Source: Cotesia glomerata
Taxonomy: Eukaryota > Arthropoda > Insecta > Hymenoptera > Braconidae
Direction of reading: 5' to 3'
DNA length: 64,000 nucleotides
Assembly: GCF_020080835.1 (NCBI RefSeq)
Contig: NC_058159.1
Span: forward strand, 9,486,001-9,550,000
The notes beneath the pieces are model-generated. The model ran no database searches. It worked only from the letters and a program-made list of their open reading frames with translations, and was not told where the DNA came from. This document shows positions 49,991-60,432 of this stretch, one piece after another. The position numbers and the translations under genes were made by a program. Position 1 is the stretch's first letter; each line of letters opens with the position of its first letter.

Positions 49991-50649
49991 TTGGTATGAA
50001 ATAGGTAAAATGTACTGTGTAAGTTCTCGATTGTTCTGTAAGCCGGCATAAGTCTTCAGAATTTATCAATACCTTATTGTAAATAACCTGGTAATAATTA
50101 TAACGTCAAGATACGTCACTCTAACTTATTAACAATTATGTTTTTGATATGCTTATTAATATCTCATCGTTTTCTTTTTTTTTATTGATATAGCAGTGAA
50201 GAAATATTTCTTTAATTCAAAGCCATCCAGTAGTACTTTCTAAAATAGTACTTTTCAAATTTTTTCTATCTTATGAGAGATAAGTTATGATTATCAATAA
50301 AACAAAGTTTTTTGTTTAAATGATTTCAACACATTTTTAATTTAATTTAATCTAGAAAATAAAAAATATACATTTACAATCACACTAATTTTTCCATTTT
50401 TGTCATGTTTAGTTTCCAATTATTTTTTTAAAAAATCTTTCATCTGTTCTATGTTCGTTTTTGATTAAAATTCATTTTTTAATTAATTCATGCACCCTAA
50501 ATAACTTTACCCGTTATATTCCTGTATTAATCATACACATATAGAATATTTTTTTAATAAATAAATTTGTGGTATCATGAGTTTCTAGTGTACAGGCGAT
50601 TCAAGCCCTTTAACACCTTAAGCCTTTTCATTTTGCTTAGTTACTGCCT
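49991..50649. other. Upstream of the secreted-protein gene
   Basis: AT-rich DNA; the promoter of the minus-strand gene should lie just above 49990. No other feature is seen. Confidence 0.35.
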
Positions 50650-50976
50650 TTTTTGTTGCGGCTGTGGACCGGATTGTGCTTTCTGTACCGCATTTTCTCT
50701 GTTTCTTTATCTCTTCCCAGGCTTTTAGGACAATGGCATGGAAAAACTACAGAAAAAACCCATGCCAATACAATTGGAGCAGGGCTAAGCTCACGGTAAT
50801 CGAGAAAAAACTCTTTTTTATCGATTACCAAAATGTTAGTCTTCTCACCTAGCGCACAGAGATTTTTACGAGCTAGCCAGCTGACTAAGCGGTCACCCAT
50901 CCAAGTACTAACTGCAGTAAATGCTGCTTAGCTTGGGTGATTGTCAGAGTCAGGCGCGTGCTGCGTGGCTCTCTTT
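50650..50976 (-). repeat. 5S rRNA-derived SINE-like element
   Basis: On the minus strand, about 50976-50881 resembles the 3' two-thirds of 5S rRNA: ACCCAAGCTAAGCAGCAT (box A region) and GTTAGTACTTGGATGGGTGACC (18 of these bases match the 5S box C region), ending near CCGCTT. About 230 bases of unrelated body follow, including a hairpin (GGTAATCGAG...CGATTACC, 50799-50831). A 5S head with an unrelated body is the layout of SINE3-type retroposons. The exact tail is not resolved. Confidence 0.7.
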
Positions 50977-50988
50977 GTCGCTACTTAA

Positions 50989-51438
50989 GGAAGTACGAGC
51001 GCTAGGCGGGGTGGGGATAGGTATCCACTCTAGCGCGGTAAGGGGAAAGCAGTAACCATATGATTTTTCTCAATATATAGATATACATTTAACATTGGCT
51101 AATGGCGGGATTTATTTTTCTTTTAATTAATACACTTTAATTAGTCGGGCAAGTGTTAATTTTTTTGAATTAAATTTATCACTAATATATTTACTTTCAT
51201 CCATAAGTTTTTTAAAAATATTCACCGACAGTTTTACGAGAAAAATACAGAAATGTATCAATGTTTGGAGGTTACCCCATAAGACCAATGTTAAATTGCT
51301 CAACTTTAAAGTTAATTATTTATTTAAATAATCGGGCAATCTCCTTCAAATTTTCAGAATTTGTTAAGACATATTTAAACTTCATATTAAAAAAAAATCA
51401 AGCCTTTTATCAAAAGTTGTCTTGGTGCTCGTACTTCC
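50989..51438. mobile_element. TTAA-flanked MITE (450 bp)
   Basis: GGAAGTACGAGC at 50989 pairs with the inverted GCTCGTACTTCC ending at 51438; TTAA lies at 50985-50988 and 51439-51442. It abuts the head of the 5S-like repeat. Non-coding. Confidence 0.78.
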
Positions 51439-51442
51439 TTAA

Positions 51443-52124
51443 TAAATAAACTAATTTATTTTTTAATAAAAGTTATCATAATCAAATTGTCATAAGTATA
51501 AAGCTATAGTTAAAAATTTAAATGAACTAGAGTTCATTTGTAGTCAAGATGTTTTAGCTAACGTTTTAGCAAATATATATGTGCCAAAAAAATAAATTTA
51601 AAAAAGAAGATATCTATGGCGGTTTAATAGAGGTTTACTGGTGTGACGGTCTGTTTATTAAATGTTGTACGACTTTCAATGCGAAGCATTAGAGAGTGCT
51701 TTACGATAGAAGAATTCTGTTTTTTGATAATTTTTTTAACGATCATAAAACTTTGAGTTTTGTTATCACTTATTAATTACTATATTTTGAGAGTATGTAA
51801 AATTTCAAGTGAAAATCTTGATTAGAACAAACCTTTTTCTGTTTTGAAGACACATCCGAATCCGATTCAAGAAGAAGGACGCTCAATTCCTCCAGGATTT
51901 TGGCTGATTGACCTATCGGAAAGTTCATAAAAAGAAGGTGTTTTAATCTGTAAGCTTAAATGCATCGAGTAACCCAGAATCATTTGATAATATTGAGAAT
52001 TGCATTATTGACAGACATCCTAAAAAAAAAACTTTCATGATTCATGGTTTACTTATGCAATTTATGCAAAAAAAATTCGACTTCTTAAATTCATTGCACA
52101 AGGGAACCTCCTTCAGGTTTTATT
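51443..52124. other. Intergenic
   Basis: AT-rich DNA with no recognisable gene. Confidence 0.35.
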
Positions 52125-52128
52125 TTAA

Positions 52129-52369
52129 CAGGCGAGACCATCTTTTTCTCGCTTTGCTCTCACGGAGTTCAACGGAACTATTTCTGTCGCACTCCCAACA
52201 GCAAAGCAATTGCAGTTTCGATTGGTTTTACGAAACGAATGAAATTTTTGAAAAAAACGCTTTGTGGTGAAATAGTTTATTAAATTATCTATTATTTCTA
52301 AAAACGTTTTTCCAAAATTTCCATTCGTTTCGCTAAGCCGATTGAAACTGCAATCACTGGTCTCGGCTG
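52129..52369. mobile_element. 241-bp TTAA MITE, copy 2
   Basis: Starts CAGGCGAGACCATC, ends CTGGTCTCGGCTG, with intact TTAA at 52125-52128 and 52370-52373. It has the same length as the copy at 46793-47033 and differs from it by only a few substitutions, so both are recent. Confidence 0.88.
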
Positions 52370-52373
52370 TTAA

Positions 52374-53541
52374 GGAGTAAATTATATCAAGCACATAAAA
52401 GAACCTGATATAGCCATTTACAAAACTTGTCATATTTATTTATTGATTTAATTTTCGGAGCTTATATTTATACACGCATATTCAAGTGCAGAATTGTCAT
52501 ACCAGAAATATTATGTTGCATTGGCGAGTGTTATATAATTGCTATTATTATTATTTTGACTATCGCTCCGTTTTTAAATAAGATAAATTATCGGCTATCT
52601 TATTTACCGTTTGCAGCTATGAAGTTGAACATACAATCTTTTAAACGAGCTGAAGGCAATAAAATTTGTCGATAGTTTCAAGGATAATACCTTTTTTAAC
52701 GACACATTATATTTTATATTGTGTGGCTCTGTTACAATAACGATGACGAAATAACATACACATTATTATTTAACGATTTGTAATTAGTAAACTTTCAAAT
52801 TTTGTTCAATAAACCAAAGGTAAGTTAACTGAGTATATAGTCTCAAGTCGCAATAAATAGTAATTTGAAAAAAACATTAAAAAATAACAAGAACAGCGAA
52901 TAAAATTTTAATGTTTTTCTATAAATAACAACCAAATTTGTATCCTTGGAAGATAGAGGCGAGAAAGATATAAAAACCTTCATAAATATCTAGGGATTTG
53001 CTTGAGTTATATTGCAAAGTAACTGCTTTACATATAAATATGAGGGTGTAAAAAAATACCGACAAATTTTGATTTTTAAAATGAACATAAAACCTCGTCA
53101 GAAAATGCCAAAATAAAGACCTTGTCAACATTAGAGCTCTTATAAGATTGATATTAAGAGGCGGTGAATCAAAATTTTCCATTTTTCACTTAAATAAAAT
53201 GGGAAAAAATTTTTTTTAAACTTTAGCATTTTATATATTCTCATACAGACAATTTACCAGCAAGTACAATTCATATTTTTGTAGGGAGTTGAAAGCTCTA
53301 CAAAATATTTCCTTAAGAATTTTTCGATAAATTTACTTTTTAAATGTTATTCGGGGTCAAGAATCGACATACATTGTCGGTTTTTCTTTCATCTTTAACA
53401 AAATATAGCAAGAGTATACACATATTGCGTTGATAAAACGTCATAACTTTTATATGAAAGATTATAGTAAAATCAATCGAATTATCAAAGAGCAAGTTTA
53501 GTCAAAGTTAAGTAAACTTAAAATAGTAAAAATTAGAAGTT
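52374..53541. other. Intergenic
   Basis: AT-rich sequence without a supported gene; short frames show no known motif. Confidence 0.35.
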
Positions 53542-53545
53542 TTAA

Positions 53546-54170
53546 GGGGGTATTCTGGTCTAGAAATTTGGAAAAATTGATTTTTTTCTTTTCATATTTT
53601 CAAACCTCAATCCTTTAAGAATACATCTTCAGGAAAATTTTAGAAAATTCAAATCATGTTCGGAGATATGGCTGTTTTGCTGACGCGGCATTCAAACCGG
53701 CTCGGCGAGAAACTTTACGCGAAACTTTAAACGCGTTTTTCTTGAGATTCTTAAAACGATACCCACGATTTCTCAAATTCTACTGAATCGAATTACTTGA
53801 AATTTGGTGTAAGTCTTCTTCATAAACTTCTCTATCGCATAAGCTATCCTCATCCCCAAATTTCAATGTTTGCTATTTTTTAAAAAATCAGAAAACTCAA
53901 GAAAAGTAGTACAAAAACTAATTGTTTTTTCAGGCAGTTGCTATTTTATGAAAAATTTTTTTTTTCAACTTTTTTTTTAGTTACAGCGGTAGCGGCATTA
54001 CTCTAAATTAATAATCTTTTTTTTTTCATAGATTTATAGGAGGGTTGAAATTGTGGGTGTGGTAGCGTGCCAATTTTTTGAAACCCCTCACTTCATGAGC
54101 TGCAGCTAACTTTTTGAAATTTGAATTTTTTCATTTTTTCTTTGTATTCTTGAAATATTAATAAATATAT
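53546..54170. mobile_element. Partial TTAA-GGGGG element
   Basis: TTAA (53542-53545) is followed by GGGGGTATTCTGGTCTAG, in the style of the two DHX34-intron elements. It also shares the internal word AAACTTTAAACGCGTTTTTCT with the outer intron element (11820-11840). I find no inverted right end, so the copy is truncated or its end has decayed; the right limit given is approximate. Confidence 0.5.
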
Positions 54171-54449
54171 TATAAAAAATAAATATTAATCTTTGCTCTC
54201 ATGTAGTTTCTTTCATATTCTTTCATTTGTTTAACATCTTTACAACTCGAACAGATACCACAAAACTTCCAGCTTTACTAGTATTCAATTTCGATGGACC
54301 CCATAGAACTAATGCAAAAAGAGAATGTTTCTCGACCAATAGTGCAGATGGAATGTCCATCGCTTGGCTTGAATAAGGTTCACTAGTCACTTGACCAGTA
54401 GGCATGAAAAACTTTAATTAAAAATATTGATTGCCTTTTTAACTTCCCA

Positions 54450-54704
54450 CTAAGAAAAATTGAAAATTTTCTTTAATTTGGGAAGTTATTGGTTTTACCC
54501 TGTTTTGCGGAAATCGAGTTTCCCGCAGGTCTCGACGTTTTGAAGTTCTAGAAATCTTTTCTGACTATTTTTACGGTGGTGTTCGTGCGGCTGTGTGTAT
54601 ATGTGTGTAAACCTCTCATAACTTCTGAATGACTCGACCGATCGGGACCAAACTTTGACATTCCTTGAGCTCGAAGAACTCAAAAGCATAGAATAGCTAA
54701 ATCG
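54450..54704. repeat. Interspersed repeat fragment
   Basis: A GC-richer stretch reading GGGAAGTTATTGGTTTTACC, GAAATCGAGTTTCCCGCAGG, GTCTCGACGTTTTGAAGTTC and ACTCGACCGATCGGGACC. Similar wording (GAGCTCGAAGAACTC, ACTGACCGATTTTGACG) recurs near 56335-56375 and 63660-63960, which suggests one dispersed family. Class unknown. Confidence 0.45.
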
Positions 54705-55284
54705 CCCGACTAGAAATTTCAGTGAGGCAGTGATTTGGCGCAAGTAAGGCATGCCGAATTCTAAACTTGCAGTAAGTGAGGCATCCAAACTAGGCCGAAG
54801 TTTGGGATGTAACGCAGTTGCGAGGCTCAGCCTAACTTGGCTTCCTGATTAGGTTGCAGTTTGGAAACCAAATTCGCAACGAAGAATCCAAATCTAATTC
54901 TTTCTTGATTTTTAGCTTTTTTATTATCAAGCGACAATTAATAATAACAAATGTTTATTTTTTTATCTTCTTTTACTATTTTAAGTATAAATATTAAATT
55001 TAGGACTAAATTTTTCAAATATTTCGTGAATAAAAAAAAAAAATCTTTGTTGCTTTTATTTAATAATATCTTTTATTATTTAACTTTGTTTTTCGGTAAT
55101 TTTTTTGTGTTTTTTGGAGCGTTTTTTAATGTGAAGAGGTTTTTTTGATTGGTAGATTTGATAAGTCAAGGGGGAAGGAGATGATGGAGGAGTTAGATAC
55201 ACTAATCACACATAACATTTAACTTTACTTCACACTCGACTTAATAGTAATTATAATTAGTAATTATTAATTATTAAAAATCGT

Positions 55285-55365
55285 ACATGTCGAACGCGAG
55301 ACTCGAACACGGTACCCGACGCACGAGGGCCCTATACCATACCGCGACGCTACGCCGATGATGAG
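55285..55365 (-). repeat. tRNA-like (SINE-type) segment
   Basis: On the minus strand, a box A-like TAGCGTCGCGG (55352-55342) is followed 34 bases later by a box B-like GTTCGAGTC (55308-55300). The stem pairing of a functional tRNA is not evident, so this is more likely a tRNA-derived retroposon head or a decayed tRNA gene inside the composite repeat. Confidence 0.35.
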
Positions 55366-55880
55366 CGACCTCTTACTTCAAGATACTTATAAGCACAACC
55401 AATGTTCGGCTTGCCTAATTTAAAACAAATAAGATTCGAATTGGGCTAGCCTAAGTTCGGAAAGCCAAGTTCGCTCCAAACTAGCAAAACTCAGGTTATC
55501 GTTACTTGAAACCAGTTCGGCGTTCCCATGATATATCAGAATTAAGGAATCCATGAAACTTTCCTAGTTACGTCCAAATATGGCAAGCCAAACATTTCGT
55601 TCTGTCTACCTTGGTTTTTATGAGGTACAACCTAGGCAAGCTTAAGTTAGGCAAGCCAAACTTGCCCCGAATTGGTTCTTCGGCATATGCCTCACTGAAA
55701 TTTCTAGTTGGGTACGTGAGACACCATGTTTATATGTACAATACACAAATACTCTCATAAATACACACTTTTATATGTATAGAACTAAAAGGCTTAACCT
55801 TGGAAAGACTTGAAGCCAAATATCTTCTCCCACTCCGTTTTAGAGTACTTTGGCAAGAAAAGCCGAAGTTCATCAAACGT

Positions 55881-56106
55881 TTGGAATGCCTAACTTGCAG
55901 GAAATTATAAAATCCAAAGGTCTACGGAAGTTCGGTTTGCCAAACTTAAAAGTAATTGGGGCCATCTATGGTAAGACGAAGTTTGGCGAATGTTTGGAAT
56001 ACCTAACTTGCAGGAAATTATAAAATCCAAAGGCTTACGAAAGTTCGGTTTACCAAACTTAAAGGTAATTAGGGACATTTATGGCAAGCCAAACTTCGGC
56101 AAATCT
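55881..56106. repeat. Two tandem ~113-bp units
   Basis: TTGGAATGCCTAACTTGCAG at 55881 and TTGGAATACCTAACTTGCAG at 55994 start two successive units that share GGAAATTATAAAATCCAAAG and AAGTTCGGTTT(G/A)CCAAAC. They lie in the second part of the composite repeat. Confidence 0.8.
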
Positions 56107-56322
56107 TTGGTTATCGTTACTTCCAGCTAGTCAGGCATTCCAAAGGTTCGCTGAAGTTCGGCTTGCCATAGATGTCTCAAATTACATGCAAATTTGGCAT
56201 GCCAATCTTCGTTTTGCCTAACGTGGATTTAATAAGGCGCAAATTAGGCTTGCCTAAGTTAGGCAAGCCAAACTTGCCCCTCACTAATTCTTCGGCATTC
56301 CTCACTACAATTTCTAGTCGGG

Positions 56323-57159
56323 TCTTTGAGCTCAAAATAACACATAAATTACATTTTTGAGCTCGAAATAATTCAACGATGATACTTCATTTAACAGACA
56401 TCTGACAATTAAGGGTTTTTTAAACAAATAAGTTAAAAAATTTTGAAAATTTTACAAGTAGAATTAGAAAAAAAAACTATATGAGTAATTATTATAAAAT
56501 ATTTTCTTGGCATTATTTTATTTTTAAGTAAAATCAAGGTTTTATTGTTGATTTTTTGTAATAGTAAAAAATATTGAGACATATTATGTCCAATTAAATA
56601 GTTTGAAGTGAAAAACTTTGGATAATTAAGTAATTGACTACAACATTATTATCTCAAGTAATGTGATGGTTATTATTTTATTTAAAATTATGTTGCAAAA
56701 AAACAAACAAAATTGATGTGTGTAAGTTTTTACGATATTTTCTTTTATGCAATGTTGAATATTTAGTTTACGATTTGTTTATTTATTCTCTCGAATAGTA
56801 TTAAATAAAAGTAAAACTTTGAATGACTGAAATTAGAGTGTAGTCTTCGCGATTGGAAATAAAAGAGTCTGTCGTGGATATATATAAAAGTGCATTTCAT
56901 CATATCATAACATATAATAAAAAGAAAAGGGAAAGGAGATGCAAATAAAATAAAAGGCAGTGTAAAATCCAAGAATAAATTTTAATGTAACGAAGCTAAG
57001 TGAAGTGGAAAAAGGATTACGCTTTCGTTGAAAAGAAGCGATCATGAAGTATTTATGTACGACAAAGCAAAATATGAAGTAAAAAGTGAAGTTATATTAA
57101 TATATTTATATTTAGTTGTTTGTAAGTGTATAAGTTACAGAGTAGGTTTAGTTGTGGAG
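56323..57159. other. Intergenic
   Basis: AT-rich DNA; no gene seen. Confidence 0.35.
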
Positions 57160-57430
57160 CGTTGTCAAGAAGAAAAAAAATGCGGGATTGCGCGCGCAAT
57201 GGCTTTGTCTGGATGGGCGGTTGGTGGGAGCTTCTGAGTGTGCGAGTGGAACCCACGAGGGGGCAATGGAGGCTATGGCGGCATGACCGCGAGAGTACAC
57301 GAGAGTCTTATGGCTTATGGCGGACGAACGGCAACTGCGTTCTTTCAGTCGGCCGCTGAACCCCGTGCGGTATTTCGTTGAGTGTACGATACTCGCTTTC
57401 TTTTGTGTCGTGTAACAACTTCGTTTTTTA
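57160..57430. promoter_or_regulatory. GC-rich island, possible promoter
   Basis: CpG-containing words (GCGCGCGCAATGG, CGGCATGACCGCGAGAG, GCGGACGAACGG, TCGGCCGCTG) cluster in about 270 bases within very AT-rich DNA. TTTCAGTCGG at 57343-57352 contains TCAGT, the arthropod initiator. A gene starting here and running right would have its coding exons beyond the window or in the gap. This is inference. Confidence 0.35.
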
Positions 57431-57828
57431 TCCCCAACTATTTTTCACGTTCGTGACTACTCGTCTTTCTTTTTAGACAGTAATATATTCTATTTTTCCT
57501 CTGTTATTTTTCTCGTGCTTTTCATTTTATTTTATTGAGTATTAATATCACTTTTTACTGTAATCGTTGAAACTTTGTTGAAAAATAGTTTTATTGTGAA
57601 AATGTGTGTTATTCGCTTCAATTATCAATATTGATTTTTGATTCACATAACAAAAAAAAAAAGAAACGTTTATATTTAATCAGTACATAGTTTTACTTGG
57701 ATTTTTATGATCTGGTTTTATTAAACATCATTCATTGGATAATCACATCTTTTTGTGAACTTGCTGTTCATATCACTGAAGCGCACGAAAACGCGAAAGC
57801 GTTTCACGATGAAACCGAAGTACAATGA

Positions 57829-57928
57829 NNNNNNNNNNNNNNNNNNNNNNNNNNNNNNNNNNNNNNNNNNNNNNNNNNNNNNNNNNNNNNNNNNNNNNNN
57901 NNNNNNNNNNNNNNNNNNNNNNNNNNNN
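57829..57928. other. Assembly gap (100 N)
   Basis: Exactly 100 undetermined bases, the customary scaffold-gap length; the true size is unknown. Confidence 1.
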
Positions 57929-58034
57929 ATCATAATATCTCATGAAGTAATTTTGCGATTAATAACAAAATTTCGTATTGCAGAATTAGTATAAGTTGAC
58001 TGTATCTCGCTTCCCGGGCAAGTTTGAGTGAGAG

Positions 58035-58046
58035 CGCGCATGCGCA
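58035..58046. promoter_or_regulatory. NRF-1/Ewg-type palindrome
   Basis: CGCGCATGCGCA at 58035-58046 is a perfect match to the NRF-1 (Erect wing) consensus found in many insect housekeeping and neural promoters. It follows the assembly gap. Confidence 0.4.
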
Positions 58047-60396
58047 GTGGTCACTTGACGCGCATTGTTATAAAAAATTAATTATCTCTGAGTCTATAAG
58101 AGATATTGAAAAACTATCTCAATAAAAAATGTTCGTTTTATAATAATGAAGACTTCTGTAAAAAAAAAAATAAATCATTTTTAAAGTCCCTATTGCCAAA
58201 AAGTCACTTTAAACAATTAAATTGTTAATAACTTTTGAGTGCATAAACTTACAAAAAAATCACTTGCAGATTCGTAATCTGCGTATCAAAAAACTTAAAG
58301 AACACTCATTAACCCTCATTAGACGAAAATTGCAAATCACATCCCTATACAGCGAGTGGACTATTATATTAGTACTCCGTACTAAATCCTTCTATCAGTG
58401 TAGCAACAAAAAGCGACATTAATGAAAACGTCACATCAACTTTTTAATGAAGGATCGCATAAAGTCAGTGTGCCAAGTTTTTTCAAAAGTAAACTATTAG
58501 TTCAACGAACATATGTTAAAGTTTATTATGTAATTTTAAATCAAAGATTTAAAAATTAAATAATAACTATCCAATGAACATTTTGAACAAATAAAAATAT
58601 TATGACATTTAAAAAAAATAATTAAATTAATAATACACTGACATAAAATTAAAGGTAATACCATAAAATAGTATAAAAATACTTCCTTATAAATATTAAA
58701 TGCCATATACATCATGTTATTTATTTTTTCCTCCTGTGGAATTTTGCCGGAGATTTTACGAACGTAGAAGTTTTATGTTCACGCGTGAAAGTGATCGCTT
58801 TGAGTGTCAAGATAGGGCAGAGTGGGAAGAAACAGAAAATGAATTTAAGGTGCTCATCTTGTTGGTTGTTTTATGTGGTATATCTTCCTCTTTTTTTCCT
58901 TTAGCATACGCACACCACCAGGAGGATAATTATGCGATGCCACGTGCGCGTAGCACGAGGTGCAAGAGATTAATGCCGTCCATTTGTTACGAACTTTAGC
59001 GTTTGCCTTTTGCACGGTTACGATACTTGGGTAAAATAAGATACGAAGCCTTTAAAATAAAAATAATAAGGAAATAAATAAATAAAATGGGTTGTAAAAA
59101 AGACCGAGAAGATGAACCACCAGAAAAGAATACAAACTAAAGAAGAAAATAATCAAGCTTCTTTGCTCGTTTCTTCTGCGCGGATAAATACTAAGGACGT
59201 CGCCGAGAGATGTCGTGTGTGGTGCAGGGTCATACGATTTACGACTGGGCCCTTTCAGAGAATTTATCCCTTGCCTTCTTTAAGAATTGAATGAGAAAAT
59301 TGTCCCACGAGTCTGGTGCTTTTAATACGTCCTAGTTACACTCCCGGTCAGAGTTCACACCAGCTCAATGACTTAAATCGACACGTCACCGCTCAGATAC
59401 ATTCCCACATGTACTTTTTTTTCCATTTCATTTAATATTTTTTATTAAACACCCCATGAAGTCAACTCATAGATGTAAAAAGCCAAAACTAAATCAGTTA
59501 CAGTGAGAAAAATGGTTTTCAATAAATGTCATCGGTATTTGTTGAAAAATGATGAATCATAAATTTGTAACAAAAATGGTGTGGTACAATTCTTTGTTTC
59601 CTATGAGTCGGTTACTGTAGGATTATACTGACAGAGAACTTAACTTAATTCAAGATGAAAAATCTTAAACTAAGATCATTTTGAAGAAATTTTTTGTTTT
59701 GAATCAAGCAGAAATATTCTTGAACCGAGGAAATTGTCTTGGTTTAAGTGAATTTTAATTTTTTTGTGCTTAATTGAGAAAAAAAAATTTTTTTTAAATG
59801 ATTCTTTAGGTTTAAAATTTTTTCTTTTTGATCAAACTAATTTTTCTTGGTTCGAGAGCTTATTAAAAAAAACCAGTTAATTTATTAATTTCTTGCGAAA
59901 AGAAAATCAATATTTGCCTTTTTTATGATAGACAAACAAACTAGTGGCTTTGTTTGAATCAAATAAGAACAATTTCAACCAATGTCGCCAATTTTCCAGA
60001 CAAGAAAATATATTCTTCTATATTATCAAGAAAATTTTCTTAATAGAAGTATTTTTTTTTAGCAGATACCGTTAGCTCTAGAAAATAGAAATATGTAGCA
60101 CTTGACTTAACTTTATACTGATAAGTAATGAAATGAGTAGAAGTATTACCTGATCTTCATCCACTAGAGCTCTCCGCTATCCAAACCCCAAAGACACTTG
60201 ACTTGGTTGAAGTTGTTCTCGTCTTATGGTCGCGTGCACCATTGCATTAGTGTCATATCTCTTTTCTTTATGAGTTGAGATACATGTGTGTAACAGCTGC
60301 TATTGCACTGGGAACAGCATATACAGAGTGTCATTGACATCCCCCGGACGTTAGGGCGTATGTGCATGCACTATTAGATGAATATATATACGAAGA

Positions 60397-60432
60397 AATA
60401 AAGAAAGAAAGAAAGAAAGAGAGAGAAAGAAA
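60397..60432. repeat. (AAAG)n microsatellite
   Basis: About eight AAAG/GAAA units grading into GAGA. Confidence 0.85.

Larger units (their letters stand above)
54705..56322. mobile_element. Composite repeat with CCCGACTAG termini
   Basis: CCCGACTAGAAATTTCAGTG starts at 54705. Inverted partners end at 55712 (CTGAAATTTCTAGTTGGG) and again at 56322 (CAATTTCTAGTCGGG). The first pair delimits a 1008-bp unit; the third end closes a second, partial unit. The interior is full of short words such as AAGTTCGGCTTGCC and AAGTTAGGCAAGCC in both orientations. No coding frame of note. No clear target duplication. Confidence 0.65.

Noticed and set aside
50637..50900. 87-codon minus-strand frame
   Set aside because: It lies in the body and head of the 5S-derived repeat, and its N-terminal codons are the 5S box C region.
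55285..55365. Functional tRNA gene
   Set aside because: Box A and box B words are present, but a coherent acceptor stem and anticodon arm could not be folded by eye.
58700..58999. 99-codon frame with a hydrophobic stretch (FKVLILLVVLCGISSSFF)
   Set aside because: No splice context, no similarity I recognise, and the surroundings look non-coding.
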